Shown here: positions 8,758-16,907 of the stretch, in pieces | Numbering within the stretch: the first letter of the stretch is position 1 | Layout of the letters: each line of letters opens with the position of its first letter | Assembly (NCBI RefSeq): GCF_021538895.1 | Contig: NZ_JADDRL010000032.1 | Coordinates: 1 to 64,000 of the forward strand | Source: Streptomyces olivochromogenes | GTDB taxonomy: Bacteria; Actinomycetota; Actinomycetes; Streptomycetales; Streptomycetaceae | Direction of reading: 5' to 3' | Length of the DNA stretch: 64,000 nucleotides | Notes under the pieces: model-generated | Told to the model about the DNA's origin: nothing | What the model saw: the letters and a program-made list of their open reading frames with translations, nothing else | Databases searched by the model: none | Position numbers and translations under genes: made by a program

Positions 8758-9255
8758 GTGAGCATCCACATGCACATGCGCGCCGTCGCGGAATCCGAGA
8801 TCCGGGACGACCACACCTGGCTTGCAGCGTTCATGTGGGAGGCTTGGGAGAACCACCCCGACGAGTACGCGGCGGGCATCGCCGAGTCGATCGACAAGGT
8901 CTGGGGCTCCGTCAATGACCTCTATGCCGCTGCCGATGTCCTCGATGCGGATGCCGACGACTCTTGGGAGCTGCCGATTTACGGCGGGCGGCCAGTGGCA
9001 CACAGCGCCGATGCCGACCCTTCCAACCCGCCCCTGGGGATTCTGGAGCCGCCTGGGGTGTCACAGGCTGCAGGCTTCCTCGCACGTGTCTCGTTCGAAG
9101 AGCTGTGGAACGTAGCCGGTGCCAAGCTCGTCTGGGCCGGCTGGGACGAGGCGCAGGTCAGGCAGGAGTTCCTCGACTGTCACAAGGGCCTCCAAGGGTT
9201 CTATGGGCGGGCGGCTGCAGCAGGCCACGCCGTGGTCAGGGCGGTGTGGGCTTGA
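8758..9255 (+). CDS. DUF1877 (YfbM-like) protein
   Basis: 165 residues matching the DUF1877 layout: SIDKVWGSVNDLY (the LDKxWhxLhyLL element), YGGRPV, a central EPPGVSQAAGFLARVSFEEL strand-helix, and the C-terminal FYGRAAAAGHAVVRAVW helix. The GTG start has GGAGG upstream at about 8742. The family is common in Streptomyces, often near mobile or toxin-type loci, but has no settled function. Next to it lies a transposase stump. Confidence 0.8.
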   Translation: MSIHMHMRAVAESEIRDDHTWLAAFMWEAWENHPDEYAAGIAESIDKVWGSVNDLYAAADVLDADADDSWELPIYGGRPVAHSADADPSNPPLGILEPPGVSQAAGFLARVSFEELWNVAGAKLVWAGWDEAQVRQEFLDCHKGLQGFYGRAAAAGHAVVRAVWA

Positions 9256-9273
9256 GACGTGGTCGTGTGCCGG

Positions 9274-9534
9274 TTACAGCCATTGGTTGATGGCGGCGAC
9301 CAGCAATGTCGCTTCGTAGCGGACAGCAAGTTTGTCGTATCGCGTGGCGACGGCCCGGTGCCGCTTCAGCCGGTTGATGCCGCACTCGACGGCGTGCCGG
9401 GCCTTGGAGTCCTCCGGGCCGAACTTCGGTGGACGGCCGCAGCGGGAGCCGAGCTTCTTTCGGTTGCGGGCCTGGTCGACTCTGTCAGGGATGGTGCAGC
9501 GGACTCTACGTCTGCGCAGGTAGGCACGACTTTT
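9274..9534 (-). pseudogene. IS5-family transposase, C-terminal stump
   Basis: Encodes the last ~86 residues of a DDE transposase: AYLRRRRVRCTIPDR, then GRPPKFGPEDSKARHAVECG with the final catalytic glutamate, and RLKRHRAVATRYDKLAVRYE. The N-terminal two thirds with both catalytic aspartates are missing; upstream of 9534 the frame turns to non-coding sequence. Inactive. A tandem 20-bp repeat begins 150 bp further on. Confidence 0.85.
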
Positions 9535-9683
9535 CCGGCAAGCGTTCGGGTTCAGGCATGTCAGTACGGTCGCGCGGAATTCACCCGGCCGGGTGCAGAG
9601 CCCCAGGTCGCACGGGTCCCGTCCCCTCAGGCGCTTTGACTTGCAAGATTCGGTGTCCATTCGCAGGGTGTGCTGTCCAGGGG

Positions 9684-9726
9684 TGACTGAGTGCTCTAGT
9701 TGACCGGTGAGCGCTCTAGTTGGCCA
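9684..9726 (-). repeat. tandem 20-bp repeat, copy A (minus orientation)
   Basis: On the minus strand two units, GGCCAACTAGAGCGCTCA and GTCAACTAGAGCACTCAGTC, follow each other with a 20-bp period. The same unit occurs at four other places to 17.3 kb. Consensus read by eye: TGGCCAACTnnAnCGCTCR, often followed by GTCACA. Confidence 0.75.
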
Positions 9727-9794
9727 CAAGGGGTGCAGCGCTGAACCCGAATACGTCCGTGCACCCGCGACAAGGAGTACGGCATGATCCGTGG

Positions 9795-10421
9795 GTGATC
9801 ATTGTCCGACCCGTCCTAGAGATCCCTGGCCATGAGGGCTTTGACCTATGGCCGATCTCAAACGCCGAGCCCTACTCCTTCCTCGCGCTCGATGGAGAGC
9901 TGACGCCGGACGACATCGGTACTGCGGTGATGACTCTAGCCGCCTGCAATGACGTCGATCCCGGAGACGACCGTCCACCGCGTCCCGCTGACCCGCTCGG
10001 CGGCTTCCTGCACGGGCTACTGACCATGGACCCCCTGTTTGCCGCGGGCGGGTTGCAGGTGATCGACACCGTCACCGGCACCCGTCTGGTGCCGGGCTGC
10101 TGCAGTGGACTGGAGGACCGAGGGGACTGGTGGGAAGTCCTCGACGGCGATGGTCGCACTGCGTGGTTTGGTCACGATCCCTCGCCCGCCGCCGAACGCG
10201 ACGGCTCCACGGTCCGCCTGACCGTCGACTGCGGCGCGGACACGAGCCAGTGGATCGACGTGCCCACAACCGAGCTCCGCCACCTGCTGACAGGTGCTGA
10301 AAGGGATCTTGCCGATTTCCTGGACTTGGCTACCCGCTGGGCCACCCAGCACCTGCCTGATCACTCGGAGCGCGTCGGCAATGCGCTTGCCCGCGCTCTG
10401 ACATTGCCGCCGCGAAACTGA
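9795..10421 (+). CDS. hypothetical protein
   Basis: 208 residues, soluble, acidic. Starts VIIVRPVLEIPGHEGF from a GTG; an AAGGAG lies 17 bases upstream, further than usual, so the start is uncertain. Recognisable features are a WPISNAEPYSFLAL strand, LVPGCCSGLEDRGDWW with a CC pair, and a C-terminal helical segment LADFLDLATRWATQHL. The mix resembles small Streptomyces proteins linked to immunity or recombination islands, but I do not recognise a family. A hairpin follows immediately. Confidence 0.6.
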   Translation: MIIVRPVLEIPGHEGFDLWPISNAEPYSFLALDGELTPDDIGTAVMTLAACNDVDPGDDRPPRPADPLGGFLHGLLTMDPLFAAGGLQVIDTVTGTRLVPGCCSGLEDRGDWWEVLDGDGRTAWFGHDPSPAAERDGSTVRLTVDCGADTSQWIDVPTTELRHLLTGAERDLADFLDLATRWATQHLPDHSERVGNALARALTLPPRN

Positions 10422-10422
10422 G

Positions 10423-10457
10423 TGCGCACTTGGCCACTCGGGCCAAGTCGGTGCGCA
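10423..10457 (+). terminator. hairpin after the hypothetical gene
   Basis: TGCGCACTTGGCC and GGCCAAGTCGGTGCGCA form a stem with a two-base bulge and an ACTC loop, starting two bases after the stop codon of the gene at 9795-10421. No T-run, as usual in Streptomyces. Confidence 0.55.
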
Positions 10458-10565
10458 GGCGTCATTCGTTGGGTCGAGCGGCCGATGGTCTTGACGACGG
10501 CCGGACGTCGTGGTTTGTCCGGAGCAAGGGGCTGCCCGTGTCACGCGTCGGCTCGAAGTGCTCGG

Positions 10566-11309
10566 TCAGGTCTCCGGCAACACGAGCCAGATCTCGGAGA
10601 GGCAGAGGCCGTGCTCGCGACTCACAACCCCGCATGGGCAGCCCAAAGTGGTCCGACGCCAATCGCAGGTGACGGTCCATGGGCCGTCCTTGCCTCCGCA
10701 CTCTTGGCAGCCGACGGTTTCCGCTGTCCATACCCCTGTCGCGGGTCTTGTGTGACGACGGAATCTACCCACGTATCGGGTCTGCCAGGGCTGAACCGGC
10801 GGTGTGAGCGGGACAGTGCCGGGCGCACTCGTTGCGGCAAGAGCGGTGAATAGTGCGGTCAGGCCGGGGAGCAGGGCTTCGCCCGCTTCGGTCGGGGGCG
10901 CGCCTTCTCTTGCCCCCTGCACAGATCCATACCTCGGGGCCGCGGCCGCAACGGGTGGATTCGGGGCAGCGTGCCAGGGCAGCAGGGCGCGGGCGACGGC
11001 AGCCAGAAGAGCGGCGGCAGGCGGACTTACCGCGCCGGCGTCGAGGTGGTGGACGGTGGTCCGCAGTATGCGCTGAAGCCGTCTGTCCCGGTCCGTCGCC
11101 CGGGTCCGGGCCGTTGAGCGCCGCCGGGCCGGGAGCGGGGCGGTGAGACGGGCAAGGACAGCCAGCGCTGCCTCGGCGTCCGTCAAGGACAGGCGCCATT
11201 CGCCTGCGGCGAGGAGCTGCCGGGCGCGCCTGCATTCCAGGGTGAGAGCTCGTGTCAACAGGGGGCGGGGGCGCGAGGCTGCTGCCGGCCCTCCTTGCAT
11301 GTCTGCCAT
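10566..11309 (-). CDS. hypothetical protein with C-terminal zinc-ribbon-like motif
   Basis: 247 residues. The ATG at 11309 has AGGGGG five bases upstream; the longer reading to 11477 has none. The N-terminal two thirds are alanine/leucine-rich helices; the last ~60 residues contain CQECGGKDGPW, then a single cysteine, then CPCG, i.e. a CxxC-x8-C-x10-CxC array that could bind zinc. No known family. Lies between two repeat loci, with copy B of the repeat about 160 bp upstream of its start. Confidence 0.6.
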   Translation of the reverse strand: MADMQGGPAAASRPRPLLTRALTLECRRARQLLAAGEWRLSLTDAEAALAVLARLTAPLPARRRSTARTRATDRDRRLQRILRTTVHHLDAGAVSPPAAALLAAVARALLPWHAAPNPPVAAAAPRYGSVQGAREGAPPTEAGEALLPGLTALFTALAATSAPGTVPLTPPVQPWQTRYVGRFRRHTRPATGVWTAETVGCQECGGKDGPWTVTCDWRRTTLGCPCGVVSREHGLCLSEIWLVLPET

Positions 11310-11470
11310 GCATCCCCCTTCTCGCACTTTGAACACGAAGACGTACGCGACGTGGAACAGATCAGCCTTGCCCGGCCCAGCGATTCTTGCAGGTCGCGAC
11401 CGTTCCTGGTCCATTCTGGGACGGGGCTGACAACGTGACAACGCCCCGTGGCTACCTCTGGTGTTCACCT

Positions 11471-11543
11471 GTGCCAACTAGAACGCTCATGGCCCAGCTA
11501 CAACGCTCGGTCACAAGTGCTGTGACTGAGCGTCACAGTTGGC
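11471..11543 (+). repeat. tandem 20-bp repeat, copy B, with inverted third unit
   Basis: Two direct units at 20-bp period (TGCCAACTAGAACGCTCA and TGGCCCAGCTACAACGCTCG) are followed by GTCACA and then an inverted unit (TGTGACTGAGCGTCACAGTTGGC). The GTCACA-AGTGC-TGTGAC centre is a perfect dyad. Confidence 0.8.
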
Positions 11544-11817
11544 TGCCGCCTCGGCTCGGTGCCTCGTCTCGCCCCGAAGCTGCTCGCGGCTGGTGATCTT
11601 GGCTGGTGAACGCATTGCCGAGCGCGGTCTCCAGCGGGTTCGTTGCCACTTCGGCGAACAGCCCCACGAGGGCGCCCGTGATGTGGGCCGTCCATGCGTG
11701 CGTACCTTGTACACGGCGTTTGTAGGTCACCCTGTGCGGCACGGAGGCCAACTGGTTTGATTTATGCGCCTTTACTCTTGCCGTAGCTGATGCGGTGACT
11801 TCAAAGTCGTATCTCAC
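11533..11817 (-). CDS. small hypothetical protein, 3' end cut by repeat copy B
   Basis: 94 codons from a GTG. The first ~75 residues look like protein (THAWTAHITGALVGLFAEVA) but the tail is low-complexity and the TGA stop lies inside the inverted unit of repeat copy B. The simplest reading is a gene whose 3' end was replaced when the repeat-bearing sequence arrived. Family unknown; divergent from the lipoprotein gene at 11836. Confidence 0.35.
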   Translation of the reverse strand: MRYDFEVTASATARVKAHKSNQLASVPHRVTYKRRVQGTHAWTAHITGALVGLFAEVATNPLETALGNAFTSQDHQPRAASGRDEAPSRGGSQL

Positions 11818-11835
11818 GACCTTGGGGGTGGCCGC

Positions 11836-12498
11836 ATGCGGCCTACGCGCGCTCGTCGGCTATTGGTCTTCGTCACGGGCGTGTGCGCCTTGCTCGCTCT
11901 GTCGGCCTGCGACGGCGACGCAGGAGGAGCCGCTCAACCTTCACCCTCCACAGCGGCATCGCGCACGTACACAAGCCAGTCCTTCATGGTGCCGCTCACG
12001 ATCACCGTCCCCACCTCCCTGGGGATCCGGCCGGTGTCGGACACCCGCACGTTCCTGACGTGGGTGAAGTCCGGCAAAGTCCGATTCCTGCTGCCCGCGG
12101 TGGTGTACGGGCCAGGAGGCAACGGACGACCGGAGAAGCCGCCCGCCACCTACAAGGATTACGTGGCATACCTGCATGAGCAGGCCGGATACCACGCCAA
12201 CTGGCGGGACGAGAAGACCACGACCGTCGGTGGCCGGGACGCCACGCTGCTGACTGGCACCACGAATGAGCCGATGGACGGATCATTCGGCTGTCCGACA
12301 GCCAAAGCGGACCCCGACAAGGACTGCTTCGGACTCCAGCCGGACTACGATTTCCGAGTAGCCGTCATCGACGCCCCCGGCAGGCCGCTCGTGGCATGGA
12401 CCCTGATCGACCTTACTCAGGTCCACAACTCCCAGAACTCTTCGGCCACCGCCTTCCTACGGTTCGAAGAGATGCTTAAGACCCTCAAATTCCGATAA
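11836..12498 (+). CDS. predicted secreted lipoprotein
   Basis: 220 residues with a clear lipoprotein signal: basic RPTRARR, hydrophobic core LLVFVTGVCALLALSAC, lipobox LSAC with C25. The mature protein starts serine/threonine-rich and then has a globular domain with VPLTITVPTSLGIRPV and YKDYVAYLHEQAGYH. No enzymatic motif. Anchored outside the membrane by lipidation; binding or stress role cannot be told. Stands alone between two repeat loci. Confidence 0.8.
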   Translation: MRPTRARRLLVFVTGVCALLALSACDGDAGGAAQPSPSTAASRTYTSQSFMVPLTITVPTSLGIRPVSDTRTFLTWVKSGKVRFLLPAVVYGPGGNGRPEKPPATYKDYVAYLHEQAGYHANWRDEKTTTVGGRDATLLTGTTNEPMDGSFGCPTAKADPDKDCFGLQPDYDFRVAVIDAPGRPLVAWTLIDLTQVHNSQNSSATAFLRFEEMLKTLKFR

Positions 12499-12600
12499 CC
12501 CGGCAGGAACGATTCCGGCGACCAAATCCCGGTCACCCGTCGCAGGATGAATTGCGGAGCGTCGTGCGGCAAGCGTCCTGAGCAATATTGATGGCGAGTG

Positions 12601-12671
12601 TGGCCAACTGAAACACTCAATGGCCAACTGAGCACTCAGCCAAAGCTGTTGTGACCGAGCGCCGCAACTGG
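12601..12671 (+). repeat. tandem 20-bp repeat, copy C, with inverted unit
   Basis: TGGCCAACTGAAACACTCA and TGGCCAACTGAGCACTCA stand in tandem (19-20 bp period); after 10 bp comes an inverted relative, TTGTGACCGAGCGCCGCAAC. Same architecture as copy B. It precedes the MerR gene by 150 bp. Confidence 0.8.
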
Positions 12672-12778
12672 TCTGTCTGGCCAGGTGTGCGCTCTGCGGG
12701 GGTCGCGCTGCGTGGTGTGCGGGTCAGGCGGTGGCGAGACCGTTCCGGTGCGCCGGCCGCGCTGGGGTGAGAGTGGGC

Positions 12779-12810
12779 TTGACCTTCGAGTCGAGTCGAA
12801 GGTTTACCGT
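12779..12810 (+). promoter_or_regulatory. MerR-type promoter/operator with 19-bp spacer
   Basis: -35 TTGACC (12779-12784) and a -10-like TTACCG (12804-12809) are separated by 19 bp, the over-long spacing that MerR regulators need. The spacer holds a perfect dyad: ACCTTCGA - GTCGAG - TCGAAGGT. The predicted start of transcription coincides with the GTG at 12818, so the message is probably leaderless. Confidence 0.75.
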
Positions 12811-12817
12811 CGGCGGT

Positions 12818-13594
12818 GTGACGACCTACCGCATTTCGCAGCTGGCCGAGCGCTCCGGCGTTCCGGCCACGACGTTGCGCTTCTATGAGGACGCCGGGCT
12901 GCTCCCCGCCGAACGGACCCCCTCCGGGTACCGGGTGTACGGCGAGGACGCGGTGGAGCGCCTGGCTTTCATCTCTTCGGCCAAGCTCCTGGGCCTGGCG
13001 TTGGAGGAGGTCCGCGAACTCCTGGAGGTCCGCGAGGAAGGGGTGTGTGCCTCGGTTCGGGCGCGGATGCTTCCGCTGATCGCGGGCCGGATCACGGAGA
13101 CCGACGGCCGAATCGCCGAGCTTCGGGCTCTCTCCGCCCACCTGGCTGGTGTCCATGCCGACTTGTCCGGCCCGGCGCCCCTGGGCACGTGCGGGCCCGA
13201 CTGCGGCTGCACCACGAGCAGCCCGGCGCCGGCGGCCGGGCCCGTGCCGATCACGCTGTCGCCGACCCGCTTCTCCCCGGATGCCGAGCCGTGGCGGGAC
13301 GCCCCGGTGGCCTGCACCCTCGGCGGCGCCGAGCTGAGCGAGCGCACCGCGCAGTGGCAGCAGCTGGTCGGCAAGGCCGAAGATCACGAGAAGATCCCGG
13401 ACGGCGTACGCCTGACCTTCCCCGCCGGCGCCGAGTTGGCCGGGGAGCTCGCGACCCTCGCTGCGGCGGAGCAGTGCTGCTGCGCGTTCTTCGACTTCAC
13501 CCTGCACCTGACCCCGACCGCGCTCCAGCTGGAGGTGCGGGCGCCCGAGCCCGCCGCCGGGATGCTGGCCGACCTCTTCGGAGTGACCGCATGA
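12818..13594 (+). CDS. MerR-family metal-type regulator with cysteine-rich tail
   Basis: 258 residues. The N-terminus is a MerR HTH (YRISQLAERSGVPATTLRFY, then ERTPSGYRVY) followed by a coiled-coil dimerisation helix. After it comes a cysteine cluster CGPDCGC near residue 130 and a C-terminal domain with AAAEQCCCAFFDF; such extended MerR proteins occur in actinobacterial mercury or soft-metal resistance loci. It starts at the GTG following its own 19-bp-spacer promoter, implying autoregulation. Its stop overlaps the start of the next membrane protein gene (ATGA). Likely inducer: a thiophilic metal; which one is inference. Confidence 0.85.
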   Translation: MTTYRISQLAERSGVPATTLRFYEDAGLLPAERTPSGYRVYGEDAVERLAFISSAKLLGLALEEVRELLEVREEGVCASVRARMLPLIAGRITETDGRIAELRALSAHLAGVHADLSGPAPLGTCGPDCGCTTSSPAPAAGPVPITLSPTRFSPDAEPWRDAPVACTLGGAELSERTAQWQQLVGKAEDHEKIPDGVRLTFPAGAELAGELATLAAAEQCCCAFFDFTLHLTPTALQLEVRAPEPAAGMLADLFGVTA

Positions 13595-13905
13595 CCGCTT
13601 CCTCCCCTCGTCCGTCCCGGCCCTGGGGCGCGCTCGGCGCCGGCGCGGCCGCGCTCGCCGCCTGCGCGGTGTGCTGCGCGGGCCCGATCCTGGCCGTCCT
13701 CGGCGGCATCGGCGTCACCTCCGCGATCGGGGCGCTCTGGATGCCTGCTCTGGCGGTCCTGGCCGTGGCCGCCGCGCTCGGCGTCCTGGTCGTACGGCAC
13801 CGCCGCCGCACGACGTCCTGCCACACGGCACCGCCCCCGGCCGACCTCGGCATGCCCACCCTGGGCCCGCCACCCGAGGCGGACGGCAGCCACGCCGCTC
13901 GCTGA
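13591..13905 (+). CDS. small membrane protein, MerT/MerF-like candidate metal transporter
   Basis: 104 residues with two transmembrane helices (about 13-45 and 48-68). The first contains CAVCCAGP, a vicinal cysteine pair in a helix as in MerF and MerT mercuric-ion transporters; the C-terminal tail is polar with a further cysteine and histidines. ATGA overlap with the MerR-type regulator means coupled translation and common control. No reductase or lyase gene follows, so if this is a mercury locus it is a minimal one. Confidence 0.65.
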   Translation: MTASSPRPSRPWGALGAGAAALAACAVCCAGPILAVLGGIGVTSAIGALWMPALAVLAVAAALGVLVVRHRRRTTSCHTAPPPADLGMPTLGPPPEADGSHAAR

Positions 13906-14053
13906 GCGGGAGCCGCATGCCAGGCCGAGCACGGTCGGCCTGTGAGGATGAAGGCGAGCGGTGTTGTGACCGTGCACGATAGTGGGCCCGTAGAGCGAGG
14001 TCCGCGGTCAGCCAAGGGAGAGATGCAAGGGATGCCGCAGGCGCCCCGTCAGG

Positions 14054-14803
14054 TCAGGGGGTGGGCGAGGCCTCGGTGAGTGCCATCCAGTCCCGGACCG
14101 TCTCCTGGTGCGAACTGCTTGCCGTGCTCGCAGCCACAGCTTCGGCGTCCAGGACGGAGCACGGTGTCCCGGCTCGGGTGAGCAGGGCGAGTGGCCACGC
14201 AGGGCCCGCGCACGCGCGCTCCCCGTCGAAGGCGGTCCAGTCCCAGGGGCCGTCGAACCGCCATGCCCGGCCGGCGATGTCGGCGACTTCATCGCCCGCC
14301 TGGAGAAACGCGTATGGACGCATCAGCAGTTCGAAGGTGAAGGGGATCCCGTCGCCAGGATGGATGGTGTACCCCGAGCCATCGAGATGGCTGTCGTCTG
14401 GGAACTCGCGATAGGACAGGCCTCGGCGCAGCACGGTCACGGTCTGGGTCGGGTGCGGCAGCCAGGCCGTCTCCAGCGGGGGATCGTGGTGGTCGACGGC
14501 CGTTACGTGCACCACGGTGGGCGGCACGCCGACCCGGCAGACGTCTCCGGCCTTCAGCTGTTCGGGCGGAGGGTCCGTTCGGAACAGTTCGGCAGTCACC
14601 GCCGGCGCGACGCTTCCGCCGCTGCCCACGCCGAGGGCGACGATCCCGTTCCAGTGCGCGAACTCGTTGTCGTTGTCGATTTCCCACCATGGCCATCGCA
14701 CCGACACGTGGTCCCACGTGACACCCCGCTCGACCCTGGTAACCGTGAAGGGGCAGGCGACCGACAGCACGTCACCAACCCGGAAGTCCCCCTCATCAAT
14801 CAT
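14054..14803 (-). CDS. hypothetical protein
   Basis: 249 residues, soluble, acidic and tryptophan-rich (VSVRWPWWEIDNDNEF near the N-terminus; FDGPWDWTAF near 195). ATG start. Beta-rich appearance with regular short strands such as GDEVADIAGRAWRFDG. No signal peptide, no catalytic motif and no family I recognise. Codon use is normal, so the gene looks intact. Confidence 0.65.
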   Translation of the reverse strand: MIDEGDFRVGDVLSVACPFTVTRVERGVTWDHVSVRWPWWEIDNDNEFAHWNGIVALGVGSGGSVAPAVTAELFRTDPPPEQLKAGDVCRVGVPPTVVHVTAVDHHDPPLETAWLPHPTQTVTVLRRGLSYREFPDDSHLDGSGYTIHPGDGIPFTFELLMRPYAFLQAGDEVADIAGRAWRFDGPWDWTAFDGERACAGPAWPLALLTRAGTPCSVLDAEAVAASTASSSHQETVRDWMALTEASPTP

Positions 14804-14888
14804 TTGGCCAGGTTAGACGGGCCCCTCGGCGGCCCAAGCGGGCCTACCAGCCAGGGTGCTGCTCGGGCCCGTGGGCCACCTACCGCGC

Positions 14889-14920
14889 ACAGTCACTGTG
14901 ACTGAGCGCGGTACCTGGCC
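14889..14920 (-). repeat. 20-bp repeat, copy D (minus orientation, single unit)
   Basis: On the minus strand GGCCAGGTACCGCGCTCAGTCACA followed by a small dyad (CACAGTGACTG). Only one full unit is recognisable, so this is the most decayed copy. The 200 bp after it to the ADH gene hold no supported gene. Confidence 0.55.
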
Positions 14921-15152
14921 CGGATGGCCGACTCCGATGCTCAGTATCGGCCCGACGGCGACGCCGAACACAAGCTGGCCCGCCTGCTCGTGTCGAGCAG
15001 CGCAACCCGCGCCTCGACCGTGGGTCCACCCCGGCGTGAAGAGATCTGCGCAGCACAGGAGCGCTACTGCGCCGACTCATGCTGGGGATGCCGTGCCTTT
15101 CACTTGGCACGACGCCGGGCCGGCCGCAACAACATGTGGGATTGATTGGCGC

Positions 15153-16133
15153 TCATGGGGTGAGGACGATGCGGCCGTCGGTTGCGTGGTTCTCGAGCCG
15201 TTCGTGGGCGGTCACCGCGTCAGTCAAGGGGAGGACTTCGATCTCGGTGTCGGCCTGTCCGCCCGCGACCGCCTTCAGCGCGGCCTCGGCGGCGGGCTGA
15301 ACGGCCTCGGGGTGAGCCGGCACGTACCCGCCGGCGTTGAACCCGGCGACGGTGATGTTGCCCTGCCAGATGCGGTTGCCGTCGATGCCGTGGTCCCAGT
15401 CGCCGCTGGCGTTCCCGACCAGCAGGAGACGGCCTGACGGTGCGAGCAGGTCCAGGCTCTGGGTACGGACGAGCCCACCGACGGGGTCGACGATGACGTC
15501 GAACTTCTCGCCGCCGAGCACGTCGGGCAGTTGAGCGGAGTCAACGATGGCGTCGTAGGGCAGCCTGCTGGCGGCCGCCGCGCCCGCCCTCTCGGAACGG
15601 ACCGAGCCGACCACCCGGGATGCGCCGAGCTGTCGGGCGATGCCGGGGAAGGCGGCGGCCAGCCCGCCCAGCGCACCGTGGATGAGGACGCTTTCCCCCG
15701 CGGACATGCTGATGGCGCGGGTCAGCGCGATGTGGGCCATGAGCGCGTTGGGGACGACGGCGACCGCAAGGGCGGGATCGATGTCGTAGTCCTGCGTCGA
15801 CACGACCCGTGCCTGGTCGCTGACGTACACGGACGCGTATCCGCCGGTCCCGTAGGAGGACAGCGACACCACCTTCTCACCGACGGTGAAGCCGGTGACG
15901 CCGTCACCGAGTGCACGCACGGTACCGGCGACCTCAAGACCGGGAACGTATGGCGGCTGCGGCAGCCCCGGGGCGTCCTTGAACAGGCCCTGCCGTATGC
16001 AGACGTCGATGAGTCCGACGGCGGCGTGGGTGACGTCGATCGCGATCTGACCGGGCCCTGGGGTGGGGTCCGGCAGGTCGGTGACGGTGAGTACGCGTGG
16101 TGCGCCGAACTGGGTGGCTTGTACGGCCTTCAT
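15153..16133 (-). CDS. MDR-family quinone oxidoreductase / alcohol dehydrogenase
   Basis: 326 residues of the medium-chain dehydrogenase/reductase superfamily, quinone-oxidoreductase branch: N-terminal MKAVQATQFGAPRVL, GroES-like YVPGLEVAGTVRALGDGV, and a nucleotide site VLIHGALGGLAAAFPGIA (about residues 145-162). The catalytic-zinc cysteines of classical ADHs are absent, consistent with an NADPH-dependent, zinc-free enoyl or quinone reductase. ATG at 16133 with AAGGGA upstream. Divergent from a TetR gene with two operator dyads between; probably repressed by it and induced by an electrophile or quinone. Confidence 0.88.
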   Translation of the reverse strand: MKAVQATQFGAPRVLTVTDLPDPTPGPGQIAIDVTHAAVGLIDVCIRQGLFKDAPGLPQPPYVPGLEVAGTVRALGDGVTGFTVGEKVVSLSSYGTGGYASVYVSDQARVVSTQDYDIDPALAVAVVPNALMAHIALTRAISMSAGESVLIHGALGGLAAAFPGIARQLGASRVVGSVRSERAGAAAASRLPYDAIVDSAQLPDVLGGEKFDVIVDPVGGLVRTQSLDLLAPSGRLLLVGNASGDWDHGIDGNRIWQGNITVAGFNAGGYVPAHPEAVQPAAEAALKAVAGGQADTEIEVLPLTDAVTAHERLENHATDGRIVLTP

Positions 16134-16152
16134 GGTGGTTCCCTTTCCCATT

Positions 16153-16174
16153 TAACGCACGTCGTGATGCGTTA
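16153..16174. promoter_or_regulatory. operator 1 of the ADH/TetR pair
   Basis: Perfect dyad TAACGCA - 8 bp - TGCGTTA. It sits 20 bp before the ADH start codon. A second, near-identical dyad lies 48 bp away, centre to centre. Confidence 0.8.
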
Positions 16175-16200
16175 TCTCGACCGCACCACCGTGCGGCAGT

Positions 16201-16222
16201 TAGCGCATCTCGGTGTGCGTTA
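16201..16222. promoter_or_regulatory. operator 2 of the ADH/TetR pair
   Basis: TAGCGCA - 8 bp - TGCGTTA, one mismatch from operator 1 and of the same 22-bp length. It ends 10 bp before the TetR ATG, so binding should shut the regulator's own gene. Confidence 0.8.
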
Positions 16223-16232
16223 TGCTTTCGGT

Positions 16233-16898
16233 ATGCGCGAAAGGGCTCGGTCGGCGGAAGACAAGACACGTCGCACGGAAGATCTGCTGAAGGCGGCGGA
16301 AGCGCTCGCGCTCGACCTCGGGGGCGTCCGGTACGTCACGCTGGCGCCGGTCACCGAGCGGGCCGGCCTGCACCGCACCGGCGTACGGCGTTACTTCGCC
16401 AGCAAGGAGGAGCTGCTCCTCGAACTGGCCGAACGAGGATGGGGACAGTGGCGGGACGCGATCAAGGGCGAGGTCGCCGGTCGCACTGGGCTCGGGCCCG
16501 CACAGACCGCTGCGGTCGTCAGCGAGACCTTGGTCGCACTGCCGGTCTTCTGTGACCTGTTGACCCACGTGTCGTTGAACCTCGAAGGCGACGTCGACAT
16601 CGAACGGGCCCGCCGGTACAAGACCAACGCTTTTGCCGCGCACGATGAGATCGCCACCGCGCTGGATCGCGCGAGCAGCATGACGCTCGAACAGATCAGC
16701 AATCTGCTGGCCGTGGCGATCACGCTGGCCTCCGGCTTTTGGCAGGTGGCCCATCCGACTCCCACCCTCGCCGCACTGTACGAACAGGAGCCGGAATGGG
16801 GTCACGTCGCGCTCGACTTCGCCCCGCGGCTCAACCGGGCGCTCAAGGCGTTCGCCCTTGGCTTCGCCGAGACGATCACACCGGATGACGCGGCCTAG
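16233..16898 (+). CDS. TetR-family repressor
   Basis: 221 residues. HTH at about residues 25-60 (YVTLAPVTERAGLHRTGVRRYF, with the TGVRRYFxSKEELL ending typical of TetR). The C-terminal half is all-helical with no tell-tale ligand residues. The ATG at 16233 is chosen because the operators lie just upstream and the long open frame before it runs antisense to the ADH gene. Divergent from the oxidoreductase and almost surely its repressor. Confidence 0.88.
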   Translation: MRERARSAEDKTRRTEDLLKAAEALALDLGGVRYVTLAPVTERAGLHRTGVRRYFASKEELLLELAERGWGQWRDAIKGEVAGRTGLGPAQTAAVVSETLVALPVFCDLLTHVSLNLEGDVDIERARRYKTNAFAAHDEIATALDRASSMTLEQISNLLAVAITLASGFWQVAHPTPTLAALYEQEPEWGHVALDFAPRLNRALKAFALGFAETITPDDAA

Positions 16899-16907
16899 AC
16901 AGCCAGA

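Noticed and set aside
14924..15145. 73-codon plus-strand frame before the ADH gene.
   Set aside because: No family or ribosome site; overlaps the decayed repeat copy D.
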